64,000 nt of DNA from Litorivivens sp041625495. GTDB lineage: Bacteria > Pseudomonadota > Gammaproteobacteria > Pseudomonadales > Spongiibacteraceae. Below, piece by piece: positions 1-8,932 of the stretch (position 1 is its first letter; every line of letters starts with the position of its first letter). The stretch is from NCBI RefSeq assembly GCF_041625495.1, contig NZ_JBFJTH010000001.1, positions 12,971 through 76,970 of the forward strand, written 5' to 3'. The translations under genes were made by a program, and so were the position numbers. The notes beneath the pieces are model-generated. The model made no database searches and was not told the origin of the DNA. It saw only the letters and a program-made list of their open reading frames with translations.

Positions 1-1
1 G

Positions 2-52
2 GTCGCGCAAACGGCCGACAATTTTAATCGCCTGTTCAAGCTGGCGGCATAG
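2..52 (+). CDS. 3' end of an unidentified gene (partial)
   Basis: An open frame enters from the left edge and ends at a TAG, giving the C-terminal residues VAQTADNFNRLFKLAA. It stops 14 bases before the gcvT start, so it may be the preceding gene of the same transcript. Sixteen residues are too few to assign a family, and no function is proposed. It could also be chance open frame at the edge. Confidence 0.4.
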   Translation, partial: VAQTADNFNRLFKLAA

Positions 53-66
53 AAAGGTAGAAGGTT

Positions 67-1179
67 TTGACCGAATTGCAGAAAACCCCGCTGTTTCAGT
101 TGCATCAGGAACTCGGCGCAAAGATGGTGCCCTTTGCAGGTTATGCGATGCCTGTTCAATACAGCGACGGTGTTTTGAAAGAGCATCTGGCTACGAGAGA
201 AAGCGCAGGTCTGTTTGATGTTTCCCATATGGGACAGATTCGCGTAACCGGAGACGGTATTGCCGAGGCTTTGGAAACTGTGCTGCCCCAGGATGTGATA
301 AGCCTGCCGCCAAACCGTCAACGCTATGGCCTGCTGACCAATGAACATGGCGGTATACTGGATGATCTGATGTTTGCCAACTGTGGTGACCATTTCATGC
401 TGGTGGTTAACGCGGCCTGTAAGAGCGACGATTTTGCCTGGTTGCGTGAGCGACTGCCCGAGCATATTCAGCTCCAGATGCTCAATGATCGAGCTCTGCT
501 TGCATTGCAGGGACCAATGGCGCGTACGGTGATGAGTCGGCTAGCGCCGGGTACCGAGAGCATGGTGTTTATGGATACAGCCGATGTCGCGATTGCGGGT
601 ATCGATTGCTGGGTAAGCTGTTCGGGATATACCGGTGAAGATGGATATGAAATCTCTGTGTCTGCCTATCAAGCCGAAGCTTTGGCCAGAGCTTTACTAG
701 ATTGCCCGGAAGTGTCCCCCATCGGTCTGGGCGCGCGCGATTCCCTTCGCCTTGAAGCGGGCCTATGTCTTTACGGACACGATATTGACGAAGAAAAGAC
801 CCCTGTCACGGGCAATCTAAAATGGGCTATTTCAAAGGCGCGCCGCCCTGATGGCGAGCGCTCTGGTGGGTATCCTGGCGCGGCAGTTGTGAATGCACAG
901 TGGACAGAAGGTGGAAACCAGAAACGCGTCCTGCTGGATATTGAAGGTCGAGCGCCGGTTCGCGAAGGTGCCATTATAGTCAATGCCGATGGTAACGAGC
1001 TTGGCATCGTGACCAGCGGCGGTTTTGGTCCCAGCGTGGGTAGGCCGGTCGCGATGGGCTATGTCAGCAGTCAGGCACTGGAAGAGGGGTTGGCGTTATT
1101 TGCACAGGTGCGCAAAAAACTCATTCCGATTCATCTGCGCACTCAGCCCTTTGTCGAACAACGCTATTTTCGGGGCTGA
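67..1179 (+). CDS. gcvT: Aminomethyltransferase, glycine cleavage T protein
   Basis: The T protein takes the aminomethyl group from lipoyl-H protein, releases ammonia and passes the carbon to tetrahydrofolate as 5,10-methylene-THF in the cytosol. The 370-residue length is normal. Visible family blocks are the N-terminal VPFAGYAMPVQY (21-32), SAGLFDVSHMGQ (46-57), the acidic folate-site pair in GGILDDL (D99-D100), LALQGP (145-150), SGYTGEDGYEI (186-196) and RDSLRLEAGLCLYGHDID (224-241). Translation starts at TTG, the first start in frame, just after AAGG-type ribosome-binding sequence. The H and P proteins are not in the window. The next gene follows after 12 bases. Confidence 0.96.
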   Translation: MTELQKTPLFQLHQELGAKMVPFAGYAMPVQYSDGVLKEHLATRESAGLFDVSHMGQIRVTGDGIAEALETVLPQDVISLPPNRQRYGLLTNEHGGILDDLMFANCGDHFMLVVNAACKSDDFAWLRERLPEHIQLQMLNDRALLALQGPMARTVMSRLAPGTESMVFMDTADVAIAGIDCWVSCSGYTGEDGYEISVSAYQAEALARALLDCPEVSPIGLGARDSLRLEAGLCLYGHDIDEEKTPVTGNLKWAISKARRPDGERSGGYPGAAVVNAQWTEGGNQKRVLLDIEGRAPVREGAIIVNADGNELGIVTSGGFGPSVGRPVAMGYVSSQALEEGLALFAQVRKKLIPIHLRTQPFVEQRYFRG

Positions 1180-1191
1180 TTTACGCTAATC

Positions 1192-2241
1192 ATGAGTGCC
1201 TATCAGCTTGGTATCATTGAAGGTTTCTATGGCCGCCAATGGTCCTGGGAAGATCGGTGCGACATGGCTGCTTTTCTCGCCGGTGCGGGTTACAGCCATT
1301 ATCTCTACGCACCTAAAGGCGATACCTCGCTCCGAGCCCGCTGGCGTGAGCCGTTTAACGCACTGGAATCATTGTCGGCATTGGCGGCGGAATGCCGCAC
1401 TCAGGGGCTTAAGTTTGGTGTTGGCCTGTCACCGATGGGCTTGCAGATGGGCTACACCAAGGCCGATCGGCAGGTTTTGCTCGATCGTCTGCGAGAGCTA
1501 GACGCCACCGGCCTGGAAGTTCTCTGGATTCTTTTCGACGATATGCGCGGTGATCGCAGTGAACTGGCGGCGAATCAGTGCGCGGTGATGGCTGACGTGC
1601 GACAGGCATTTTCCGGCGAGCTAGCGGTGTGTCCCAGCTACTACAGTTTTGACCCGGTACTCGATGAAGTCTTTGGCCAAAGACCGCAACACTACCTGCA
1701 GGATCTGGCGGCAGGGTTAGATGACAGTGTAGGTATTCTCTGGACAGGGAATCAGGTTATCAACCAGACAATTACCGCTCAAGACTGCCTGCAATTTACC
1801 CGGCTGACGGGGCGTAAAGCACTGCTGTGGGATAATTATCCAGTTAATGATGGACGTAAAACCTCCCCTTACCTGAACCTAAACGCTTTCACCGGACGTC
1901 AGCCAGAACTGGCAGAATTCGCGGCCGGCCATTTTGCCAACCCGATGAATCAGCCGAATCTGTCAAAAATTCCCTTGCGGACGCTGCCACCATTGTTTCA
2001 GGGCTACACTGATGCGGATGCCTTGAGGGCCCAGTCGCTGTCGCTATTGCCTGAGGCGTTAGCGAGCCTTCTGGCGCGGGATTGGGAGATATTTCAGCGC
2101 AGGGGCTTGGATGGGTTGGGTCAGGCGGAAAAAGCGAGCCTGGAAGCCGACTATACTGCGCTGGACCATCCGGCAGCGGATGAGGTCTGCGACTGGCTTA
2201 ACGGCGGCTACACTTTTGATCCGGAGTGCTTGACGGGTTGA
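1192..2241 (+). CDS. GH84-type beta-N-acetylglucosaminidase (NAGidase domain), no signal peptide
   Basis: A 349-residue protein that is essentially the bare catalytic barrel of glycoside hydrolase family 84, which removes beta-linked N-acetylglucosamine by substrate-assisted catalysis. Diagnostic parts are GIIEGFYGRQWSW (7-19), LSPMG (79-83), the catalytic aspartate pair in ILFDDMRGD (D116-D117) and LLWDNYPVNDG (211-221). No signal peptide or membrane segment is visible, so a cytosolic place is inferred. The extra domains common in secreted and eukaryotic GH84 enzymes are missing. It lies 12 bases after gcvT and may share its transcript. The substrate is unknown: GlcNAc-modified protein, a chitobiose derivative or a muropeptide are all possible. 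Confidence 0.85.
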   Translation: MSAYQLGIIEGFYGRQWSWEDRCDMAAFLAGAGYSHYLYAPKGDTSLRARWREPFNALESLSALAAECRTQGLKFGVGLSPMGLQMGYTKADRQVLLDRLRELDATGLEVLWILFDDMRGDRSELAANQCAVMADVRQAFSGELAVCPSYYSFDPVLDEVFGQRPQHYLQDLAAGLDDSVGILWTGNQVINQTITAQDCLQFTRLTGRKALLWDNYPVNDGRKTSPYLNLNAFTGRQPELAEFAAGHFANPMNQPNLSKIPLRTLPPLFQGYTDADALRAQSLSLLPEALASLLARDWEIFQRRGLDGLGQAEKASLEADYTALDHPAADEVCDWLNGGYTFDPECLTG

Positions 2242-2302
2242 TCGGGCCGGGTGCGAAGCGGTTGCGCAAATGGCCAGCTTCCGGTAATGTCTGCGCCCCA
2301 TG

Positions 2303-2314
2303 TTTACATGTAAA
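2303..2314. promoter_or_regulatory. Perfect 12-bp palindrome upstream of fadBA (candidate operator)
   Basis: The sequence TTTACATGTAAA is a perfect palindrome in the 220-base gap before fadB, and weaker symmetry continues outward in ATGTTT...AAACAT. Beta-oxidation operons are usually repressed by an acyl-CoA-sensing regulator (FadR or PsrA/TetR type), so an operator is plausible here. It does not match the FadR or PsrA site as I remember them. It lies about 148 bases before the fadB start. The rest of the gap holds no gene. Confidence 0.35.
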
Positions 2315-2461
2315 ACATAAGTTGTGGTCCGGGCCCACCCGATGGTGCACTGGACAATAACTTGCGATGAGCGTCTGTCGAGGTTTCGACAACTGCCGGT
2401 TTGCCGGCGATGTGTTCACGCTGCGCTGCAGCCAATAACTCAAGTGATGTGAGGAAAACAC

Positions 2462-4609
2462 ATGATTTACGAAGGCAAGGCCGTTTCGGCCAAGTTCCTG
2501 GATAACGGTATCGCTGAGCTGTGTTTCGACCAGCAGGGCGAGTCTGTCAATAAATTCGACCAACTGACCCTGAGGGATTTGGACGAAGCCACTAAAGCGC
2601 TGGCCCAGGAAAAGGACCTGAAAGGGGTGCTGGTCACCAGTGGCAAGTCTGTTTTTATCGTCGGTGCCGATATCATGGAATTCACCGACATGTTCAAGCT
2701 GCCAGACGAGGAGCTTAAAGGCTGGGTTCGTGAGGCCAATGGTATTTTTAACCGCTTTGAAGACCTGCCTGTACCGACGGTTGCGGCTATCAATGGCATT
2801 GCACTCGGTGGCGGTTTTGAGATGTGTCTGGCCTGCGACTATCGGGTAATGTCTTCAAAAGCCCGCGTTGGCCTGCCTGAGGTCAAGCTAGGCATCAACC
2901 CCGGCTTTGGCGGCACCGTGCGTCTGCCGCGTGTCATTGGTCCCGATAACGCCATGCTGTGGGCCGCTACCGGTAATGACCAGAAGCCCGACGCTGCACT
3001 GAAAGATGGCGGTGTTGATGCGGTGGTTGCGCCTGAAAAACTGAAAGAAGCTGCCTTGGATCTGCTGGGTAAAGCTATCGACGGCACCTTTGATTACAAA
3101 GCGCGTCGCCAGGAGAAGCTCGAGCCAGTCAAGTTGAACGACATTGAGCGCATGATGTCCTTCACCACGGGTAAGGCGATGGTTGCGCAGCAGGCTGGCA
3201 AGAACATGCCCGCGCCGCTGACGGCCGCTAAATCCATGGAGAAAAATGCTGCACTGTCGCGCGATGAGGCTATCGAGGTCGAAATCGAACATTTTGCCAA
3301 ATTGGCAAAAACCCCAGAAGCGGCTGCACTGGTTGGTCTGTTCCTGAATCAGCAGGCACTGGGCAAGCGCAACAAGCAGTGGGAAAACAAAGCTGAGCCT
3401 GTGAACAAGGCGGCTGTGCTGGGTGCCGGTATCATGGGTGGTGGTATTGCCTACCAGAGTGCCTACAAAGGTACGCCTATTCTGATGAAGGACATTGCTG
3501 ACGCAGGTCTCGATCTGGGTATGAGCGAAGCCACCAAACTGCTGGCAAAGCGCGTTGATCGTGGTCGCATGTCCGGTCTGCAGATGGGTGAAGTGCTGAG
3601 CAGCATCCGTCCGACGCTGGACTACACCGGTTTTGATAAAGCCGACGTTGTGGTTGAAGCTGTTGTTGAAAACGTGAAGGTTAAGCACGCAGTACTGTCA
3701 GAGTGCGAGCAGCACATCCGTGAAGATGCGGTGCTGGCTTCTAATACGTCCACTATCTCCATTACCCGTCTGGCCGAGCCCCTGAAGCGTCCGGAAAACT
3801 TCTGCGGCATGCACTTCTTCAACCCGGTGCACCAGATGCCGCTGGTTGAGGTTATTCGCGGTGAAAAAACCAGCGATGAAACGGTCGCGCGTGTTGTGAA
3901 ATACGCCACGCAAATGGGCAAGACGCCGATCGTAATCAACGATTGCCCCGGATTCTTCGTTAACCGTGTTCTGTTTCCGTATTTTGCCGGTTTCGACATG
4001 ATGGTGCGTGACGGTGTGGATTTCCGTCGCATCGACAAAGTCATGGAAAAGTTTGGCATGCCCATGGGCCCCGCCTACCTGATGGACGTGGTTGGTATCG
4101 ATACCGGTTTCCACGCTGCCGAGGTAATGGCAGAAGGCTTCCCGGATCGCATGAAGCACGACTACACCGGCATTTCCGAACTGATGTTCAAGGCCGATCG
4201 CTATGGCCAGAAGAACGGGATCGGTTTCTACCGCTACGAGAAGGACAAGAAGGGTAAGCCGCGCAAGACCGAGGACGAAACCGCTCTGAAAATGGCGGCC
4301 GATTGCGCCGAGAAGTCCATCGAAATCACCGATGAAGAAATTGTCGCCCGCATGATGATCCCCATGTGTACCGAAACCCTGCGCTGCCTCGACGAGAACA
4401 TCGTCAGCTGCCCGGAAGATGCGGACATGGGCCTGATCATGGGTATCGGCTTTCCGGTATTCCGTGGCGGTGCGCTGCGCTACATCGACCAGATGGGTGC
4501 CAAGGCCTTCTGCGAAATGGCAGATAAATTTGCCCACCTCGGCAAGCTCTATGAGCCCACCGAGAACATTCGCAAAATGGCCGAAAACGGCGAAACCTTC
4601 TTTAAATAA
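2462..4609 (+). CDS. fadB: Fatty acid oxidation complex subunit alpha (enoyl-CoA hydratase / 3-hydroxyacyl-CoA dehydrogenase)
   Basis: The multifunctional alpha subunit hydrates trans-2-enoyl-CoA and oxidises L-3-hydroxyacyl-CoA with NAD in the beta-oxidation trifunctional complex. At 715 residues it has normal FadB length. The N-terminal crotonase domain carries the catalytic glutamates in GGGFE (E120) and GLPEV (E140). The NAD-binding GAGIMGGG lies near residue 320, the dehydrogenase histidine in HFFNPVH near 450, and two C-terminal HAD domains follow. The ATG has GAGGAAAA upstream. fadA follows after 21 bases, making a fadBA operon. Two long reverse-strand open frames inside it are coding shadows. 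Confidence 0.97.
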   Translation: MIYEGKAVSAKFLDNGIAELCFDQQGESVNKFDQLTLRDLDEATKALAQEKDLKGVLVTSGKSVFIVGADIMEFTDMFKLPDEELKGWVREANGIFNRFEDLPVPTVAAINGIALGGGFEMCLACDYRVMSSKARVGLPEVKLGINPGFGGTVRLPRVIGPDNAMLWAATGNDQKPDAALKDGGVDAVVAPEKLKEAALDLLGKAIDGTFDYKARRQEKLEPVKLNDIERMMSFTTGKAMVAQQAGKNMPAPLTAAKSMEKNAALSRDEAIEVEIEHFAKLAKTPEAAALVGLFLNQQALGKRNKQWENKAEPVNKAAVLGAGIMGGGIAYQSAYKGTPILMKDIADAGLDLGMSEATKLLAKRVDRGRMSGLQMGEVLSSIRPTLDYTGFDKADVVVEAVVENVKVKHAVLSECEQHIREDAVLASNTSTISITRLAEPLKRPENFCGMHFFNPVHQMPLVEVIRGEKTSDETVARVVKYATQMGKTPIVINDCPGFFVNRVLFPYFAGFDMMVRDGVDFRRIDKVMEKFGMPMGPAYLMDVVGIDTGFHAAEVMAEGFPDRMKHDYTGISELMFKADRYGQKNGIGFYRYEKDKKGKPRKTEDETALKMAADCAEKSIEITDEEIVARMMIPMCTETLRCLDENIVSCPEDADMGLIMGIGFPVFRGGALRYIDQMGAKAFCEMADKFAHLGKLYEPTENIRKMAENGETFFK

Positions 4610-4630
4610 TCTGGTGCAGGAGCTTAACCA

Positions 4631-5806
4631 ATGAGTTACCAAGATACTGATGTTGTAATTGTAGATTGCGCCAGAACTGCGATGGGGCGATCAAAGAACG
4701 GTGTTTACCGCAACGTTCGTGCTGAAAACATGTCTGCCGCTCTGGTTGACGCGCTGTTGGCGCGCAACCCCGAGCTTGACCCGGCGGATATCGAAGATGT
4801 TATCTGGGGTTGTGTTAACCAGACCCTGGAGCAGGGCTGGAACATCGCCCGGATGATGTCTGTGCTGACTGTCATCCCGCACACGGTCGCCGGCCAAACC
4901 GTCAGCCGCCTGTGTGGTTCTTCCATGTCGGCGCTGCACACAGCCGCTCAGGGCATTCAGACCGGTTACGGTGACGTTTTCCTGGTTGGCGGTGTTGAGC
5001 ACATGGGCCACCTGGCGATGAACCATGGCATTGACCCGAACCCCCAAGCGAGCAAGCACGTAGCACGTGCAGCGGGCATGATGGGTATGACGGCTGAAGC
5101 ACTGGGCATGCTGCACGGCATTACGCGCGAACAGCAGGATCAGTTCGGTCTTCGCTCTCACCTGCGCGCAGCAGACGCTCGCGCCAACGGTCGCTTCGAT
5201 AATGAAATTCTGGCGATTGAAGGTCACGACGAAGATGGTAAGAAAATCCTCGTGACTGAGGACAACACTATCCGTCCGGAAACCACACTGGAAGGTCTGG
5301 CGGAACTGCGTCCGGCTTTTGATCCGCGCAATGGTACCGTTACCGCCGGTACTAGCTCGCAGATCGCCGATGGAGCCTCTGCCATGCTGGTCATGTCTGG
5401 TGCCAAAGCCAAGGCCATTGGCGCCAAGCCCCGCGCCCGCATCCTCGGCATGGGTGTAGCGGGTGTTGACCCGTCGATAATGGGTTATGGGCCGGTGCCT
5501 TCTACCCAGAAGATTCTGAAAAAGCTGGGTATGAGCATCAAGGACATCGACTGTGTCGAGCTCAACGAGGCCTTTGCGGCGCAGGCACTGCCTGTCCTTA
5601 AAGATCTGGAGCTGCTCGATGTGATGGACGAGAAGGTGAACCTAAACGGCGGTGCGATCGCACTGGGTCACCCCTTTGGTTGTTCCGGTACCCGTATCAC
5701 CGGCACGCTGCTGAACGTATTGGAGCAGCAGGACAAAAACGTTGGTCTGGCTACCATGTGTATTGGCATGGGGCAGGGTATCAGCACCATTATCGAACGC
5801 GTCTGA
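4631..5806 (+). CDS. fadA: 3-ketoacyl-CoA thiolase (fatty acid oxidation complex subunit beta)
   Basis: The beta subunit cleaves 3-ketoacyl-CoA with CoA to acetyl-CoA and a shortened acyl-CoA, the last step of each beta-oxidation round, in complex with FadB. The 391 residues match FadA. The acyl-accepting cysteine is C95 in RLCGSSMSA. The catalytic histidine is H347 in LGHPFGCSGTR, and the second cysteine is C377 in MCIGMGQG near the end. A GCAGGAG ribosome-binding site lies before the ATG. A rho-independent terminator starts 19 bases after the stop, closing the fadBA operon. Confidence 0.97.
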   Translation: MSYQDTDVVIVDCARTAMGRSKNGVYRNVRAENMSAALVDALLARNPELDPADIEDVIWGCVNQTLEQGWNIARMMSVLTVIPHTVAGQTVSRLCGSSMSALHTAAQGIQTGYGDVFLVGGVEHMGHLAMNHGIDPNPQASKHVARAAGMMGMTAEALGMLHGITREQQDQFGLRSHLRAADARANGRFDNEILAIEGHDEDGKKILVTEDNTIRPETTLEGLAELRPAFDPRNGTVTAGTSSQIADGASAMLVMSGAKAKAIGAKPRARILGMGVAGVDPSIMGYGPVPSTQKILKKLGMSIKDIDCVELNEAFAAQALPVLKDLELLDVMDEKVNLNGGAIALGHPFGCSGTRITGTLLNVLEQQDKNVGLATMCIGMGQGISTIIERV

Positions 5807-5825
5807 TTTTAAGAAGCGTTTCGTA

Positions 5826-5850
5826 AAACGGGCCTTCGGGCCCGTTTTTG
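5826..5850 (+). terminator. Rho-independent terminator of fadBA
   Basis: A 9-bp perfect stem AAACGGGCC/GGCCCGTTT with a TTCG tetraloop is followed at once by a T-rich run (TTTTTGTTT). This is a textbook intrinsic terminator 19 bases after the fadA stop. Confidence 0.93.
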
Positions 5851-5932
5851 TTTCTACAGTGTTTACCGGCCCGGTGACAGGCTTTTAAAGCATGCTACCA
5901 TTGCCGACCGAATTCAAATTGACGCTCAAGGT

Positions 5933-7249
5933 ATGTCCGTTTCCGTTCTTTTGGCGCAACAATCCCCAGAATCCTTGTTAAAGGCGCAGCCGCCCGGTGG
6001 GTTGGTCGCTATCGCGTATCAATTGCCGCGCTTCTGGTCCAGTAAAGGTGGGAGCGATCAGCTGGTCGCTGTTTATGAGCGAAGTGCTGGCAGCGTGGCG
6101 TTTCTCGTGGCTCAAGACGGCAATGCATTGCGTGCCACGCTCGAGGGTCACACCGGTGACCTTGCTTCCCTGGCCGAGTCACTGAACACGGAAACCTTTG
6201 CCAGTGACCAGGCAATCGCGCTGACGCCAGTGCATATCCCCAAACCCTGGGGCGAGGAGATCTGGTATACCGGAATGGAAGATCGCGGTGTGGCTCAGGC
6301 CGGTCATCGGGGGCGAACAGTTCCTTTACCGTGGGTTTTGTCGGCCTTACCGAAGCAGCTTGCCGCTGGCCGTGACCGAGGGATTATTCTGCTGAAGATC
6401 CTTGCACCACGGGCCGAGGAAGTGTTCGGCGATCTGTATTTTGAGTTGCATGAAGAAAAGCGTGAAGTCTATGTGGTCACGTCGATCGATGAGTCGGCCT
6501 GGCCAGACGGGGAGGGCGCGATACGCTTTGGCTTCTGTTCAGAAAAGCGTGCTCAATTTCCGGATGACGCCAGCTTCAGAGCGGCGTTTGCGGAGTCGGT
6601 CGCGGCCTATGAAAATGTACGTCGTGATATTGACGCCCGGCTGGATGCTCTGGCGGCCCAAGATGAGGGTAGCGTTAGTCGGGAAGCCTTGCTGGCCCAA
6701 TTGCCGGTTGAGCTAACGCAGCAAGAGCAAGCGCTGCGCACAGCGATGTATGGGTTTACTGCGCTAAAGCCGCTGCGAGTAGGTGATGTGGTGAAAGTGC
6801 CGACGCTCACGCCCCACTCACTGCAGCACGGCGTGCGTACGGTAGAGTTTCAAACCCCGGTATACGAGCGCCTGATCGTCGCCTTTGCGCAAAAGGTGCT
6901 CACTCAGGACCATTGGGATACCGCCAGAGCCATAGAGCTGATGGAGCTCGAGGCACCGCCGTCGGCGCCGTTTGAGACGCTCTACAACGCCGCAGGTGCC
7001 AGCGTTGAGCGGATTGTCGATTTTGCTGACTTTGAGGTGCATCGCTGTACCTTGGTGCCTGGGGCGGCGCTGTTGCTTGATTCGCCTAAAGATTACGCGG
7101 TACTGATGGTAGTAAAGGGTGAATTATTGCTTGGAGAATGCCCACTGCTGCCTGAACAGGCAGTATTTGTGCCTTCCAGCTGGGCCTCCCGGGAAATCAG
7201 CAACGAAAGTATGCAGGAATTGGTCTTTCTAGTGGCATATCCACGCTAG
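5933..7249 (+). CDS. Class I mannose-6-phosphate isomerase-like cupin protein
   Basis: A 438-residue soluble protein resembling class I phosphomannose isomerases, which interconvert mannose-6-phosphate and fructose-6-phosphate with a zinc ion held by cupin residues. Supporting motifs are KPWGEEIWYTG (104-114), the metal-site-like LYFELHEEKREVYVV (168-182) and TLTPHSLQHGVRTVEFQTPVYER (from about residue 289), ending in a second cupin half. The N-terminal 100 residues are not recognised, and the usual QxH..H spacing is altered. Substrate and even isomerase activity are therefore uncertain; a sugar-phosphate or sulfosugar isomerase is possible. It stands alone between the fadBA terminator and tRNA-Leu. 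Confidence 0.65.
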   Translation: MSVSVLLAQQSPESLLKAQPPGGLVAIAYQLPRFWSSKGGSDQLVAVYERSAGSVAFLVAQDGNALRATLEGHTGDLASLAESLNTETFASDQAIALTPVHIPKPWGEEIWYTGMEDRGVAQAGHRGRTVPLPWVLSALPKQLAAGRDRGIILLKILAPRAEEVFGDLYFELHEEKREVYVVTSIDESAWPDGEGAIRFGFCSEKRAQFPDDASFRAAFAESVAAYENVRRDIDARLDALAAQDEGSVSREALLAQLPVELTQQEQALRTAMYGFTALKPLRVGDVVKVPTLTPHSLQHGVRTVEFQTPVYERLIVAFAQKVLTQDHWDTARAIELMELEAPPSAPFETLYNAAGASVERIVDFADFEVHRCTLVPGAALLLDSPKDYAVLMVVKGELLLGECPLLPEQAVFVPSSWASREISNESMQELVFLVAYPR

Positions 7250-7383
7250 TTAGCGATAGACACTCACTTGCGGGACTTCGGGGGCTGTGGCACAATTGCC
7301 GACCAAATTTTGCAGGGCTAAGCGCGACTGTTCGTTAATTAGCCCGCCGATACAATGGCTTATAGCCGTCTTTTGAAGAATTT

Positions 7384-7468
7384 GCGAAAGTGGCGGAATT
7401 GGTAGACGCACTGGATTTAGGTTCCAGCGCCGCAAGGCGTGAGAGTTCGAGTCTCTCCTTTCGCACCA
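7384..7468 (+). tRNA. tRNA-Leu (anticodon TAG)
   Basis: An 85-base tRNA with encoded CCA. The acceptor stem GCGAAAG pairs with CTTTCGC. The anticodon stem CTGGA/TCCAG holds the loop TTTAGGT with anticodon TAG at 7418-7420, reading CUA-type leucine codons. A class II variable arm (GCCGCAAGGCGT) is present, as expected for leucine. The T arm is GAGAG-TTCGAGT-CTCTC. It lies 69 bases before the trigger factor start, the location known from pseudomonads. Confidence 0.97.
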
Positions 7469-7537
7469 TTCTCTTGAAAACATAGTTCATTGACAGACAG
7501 GCTGCGCGTCATACGCAGCTCTCTCAGAGGGATTCCC

Positions 7538-8869
7538 ATGCAAGTGTCAGTTGAAACGACTTCAGGTCTGGAACGTCGTTTAATCGTTGGTGTACCTGCC
7601 GAGCGCATTGATAGTGCGGTTAACTCTAAGCTCCAAAAAGCTTCCAAAACCGTGCGCTTAGACGGTTTTCGTCCAGGCAAGGTGCCGATGAAAGTCATGC
7701 GTCAGCGCTTTGGCCAGTCGGTTCGCATGGAAGTGCTTGGCGAAGTGATGAACGAGTCCTTCTATGAGGCGATTCAACAGCAGGACCTTAAGCCTGCCGG
7801 TCAGCCCGCCATTGAACCGAAAAATCTCGATGAAGGTCGTGATCTGGAATATGTGGCAACCTTTGAAGTGTTTCCGGAGATTGAAGTCAAAGACTACAGC
7901 GGAATTAAGGTTGTTAAGCCTAAGGCAGAAGTAACCGACGCCGATCTCGACAAGATGATTGAAAATCTGCGTGAGCAGCGCGCTGAGTTTGAAACAGTGG
8001 CGCGTGCTGCCGAAGATGGTGATCAGGTCGTTATAGACTACGCTGGTACAAAAGATGGCGAAGCTTTTGATGGCGGTAGCGCAGAAGATTCCAATCTGGT
8101 TCTCGGGTCTGGTCGTATGATCCCAGGCTTTGAAGACGGTATTGTTGGTATGAGTGCCGGCGAAGAAAAGGTACTGTCGCTGAGCTTTCCAGAGGACTAC
8201 CACGCCGAGGAGCTCAAAGGCGCTGCGGTTGAGTTCAAGGTTACGCTCAAAGAAGTCAAAACCAAGGTCCAGCCCGAGCTGAACGACGAATTCTTTAAGT
8301 TGTTCGGTGTGGAAGAGGGTGGCGAAGAGGCTTTCCGCGCGGAAGTGCGCAAAAACATGGAAGGCCAGCTGGAAAGTGCGATTGAAAATCGCATTAAACA
8401 GCAGGTGCTGGATGGCGTGCTTGATGCGCATAGCGACCTTCAGGTTCCCAAGGCGCTGATTTCTCAGGAAATTGATGCGCTGCGTAACCAGCAGTTACAG
8501 CAATTTGGTGACCTGGCCAAGCAAATCAATGCGAAAGACATTTTCCCAGATGAAGTGTTTGCGGAAAATGCGGAGCGACGCGTCAAGCTGGGCCTAGTGC
8601 TCAATGAGCTGGTAAACAGTGAGTCGATTGAAGCTGATGCGGACAAAGTTCGTGCCGCTATTGAGAAAATGGCAGCCAGCTACGAAGACAAAGAGCAGGT
8701 TATCAACTGGTACTACAGCAACCCGCAACAGTTGCAGGGCATTGAGTCGCTGGTGGTGGAAAATCAGGTTGTTGATAATTTGCTTGAAAAAGCGCAGGTT
8801 ACCGAGGAAACTTCCAGTTACGAAAAAGTGATGTCGCCCCCCGATGAAGAGGCAGCGGAAGAAGAATAA
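7538..8869 (+). CDS. tig: Trigger factor, ribosome-associated chaperone and prolyl isomerase
   Basis: Trigger factor binds at the ribosomal exit tunnel through L23 and shields nascent chains; its FKBP domain is a peptidyl-prolyl isomerase. The N-terminal domain holds the ribosome-binding signature GFRPGKVPMKVM, the FKBP domain spans about 150-245, and an alpha-helical C-terminal chaperone domain ends in an acidic tail. I chose the ATG at 7538 (MQVSVETTSGLERR, 443 residues), preceded by AGAGGG. An upstream TTG at 7490 is also open, but the 16 extra residues do not look like the family. A terminator follows at 8898. Confidence 0.97.
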   Translation: MQVSVETTSGLERRLIVGVPAERIDSAVNSKLQKASKTVRLDGFRPGKVPMKVMRQRFGQSVRMEVLGEVMNESFYEAIQQQDLKPAGQPAIEPKNLDEGRDLEYVATFEVFPEIEVKDYSGIKVVKPKAEVTDADLDKMIENLREQRAEFETVARAAEDGDQVVIDYAGTKDGEAFDGGSAEDSNLVLGSGRMIPGFEDGIVGMSAGEEKVLSLSFPEDYHAEELKGAAVEFKVTLKEVKTKVQPELNDEFFKLFGVEEGGEEAFRAEVRKNMEGQLESAIENRIKQQVLDGVLDAHSDLQVPKALISQEIDALRNQQLQQFGDLAKQINAKDIFPDEVFAENAERRVKLGLVLNELVNSESIEADADKVRAAIEKMAASYEDKEQVINWYYSNPQQLQGIESLVVENQVVDNLLEKAQVTEETSSYEKVMSPPDEEAAEEE

Positions 8870-8897
8870 CGCAGCAATACTGCGTTAGACTCTCAGG

Positions 8898-8932
8898 GCG
8901 ATCGGGTGAAAATTCGGTCGCTTTTGTTTTTG
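8898..8932 (+). terminator. Rho-independent terminator after tig
   Basis: A 7-bp stem GCGATCG/CGGTCGC (one G-T pair) with a 10-base loop is followed by TTTTGTTTTTG. It lies 29 bases after the tig stop and separates tig from clpP. Confidence 0.8.

Noticed and set aside
2888..3688. 266-codon reverse open frame inside fadB
   Set aside because: Shadow of the hydratase domain on the plus strand, with no ribosome-binding site and no family resemblance.
3698..4642. 314-codon reverse open frame inside fadB
   Set aside because: It is a high-GC shadow of fadB; the forward product is an unmistakable full-length FadB.
7490..7537. Upstream TTG start for trigger factor
   Set aside because: It lacks a ribosome-binding site and adds residues not seen in the family; ATG 7538 has AGAGGG.
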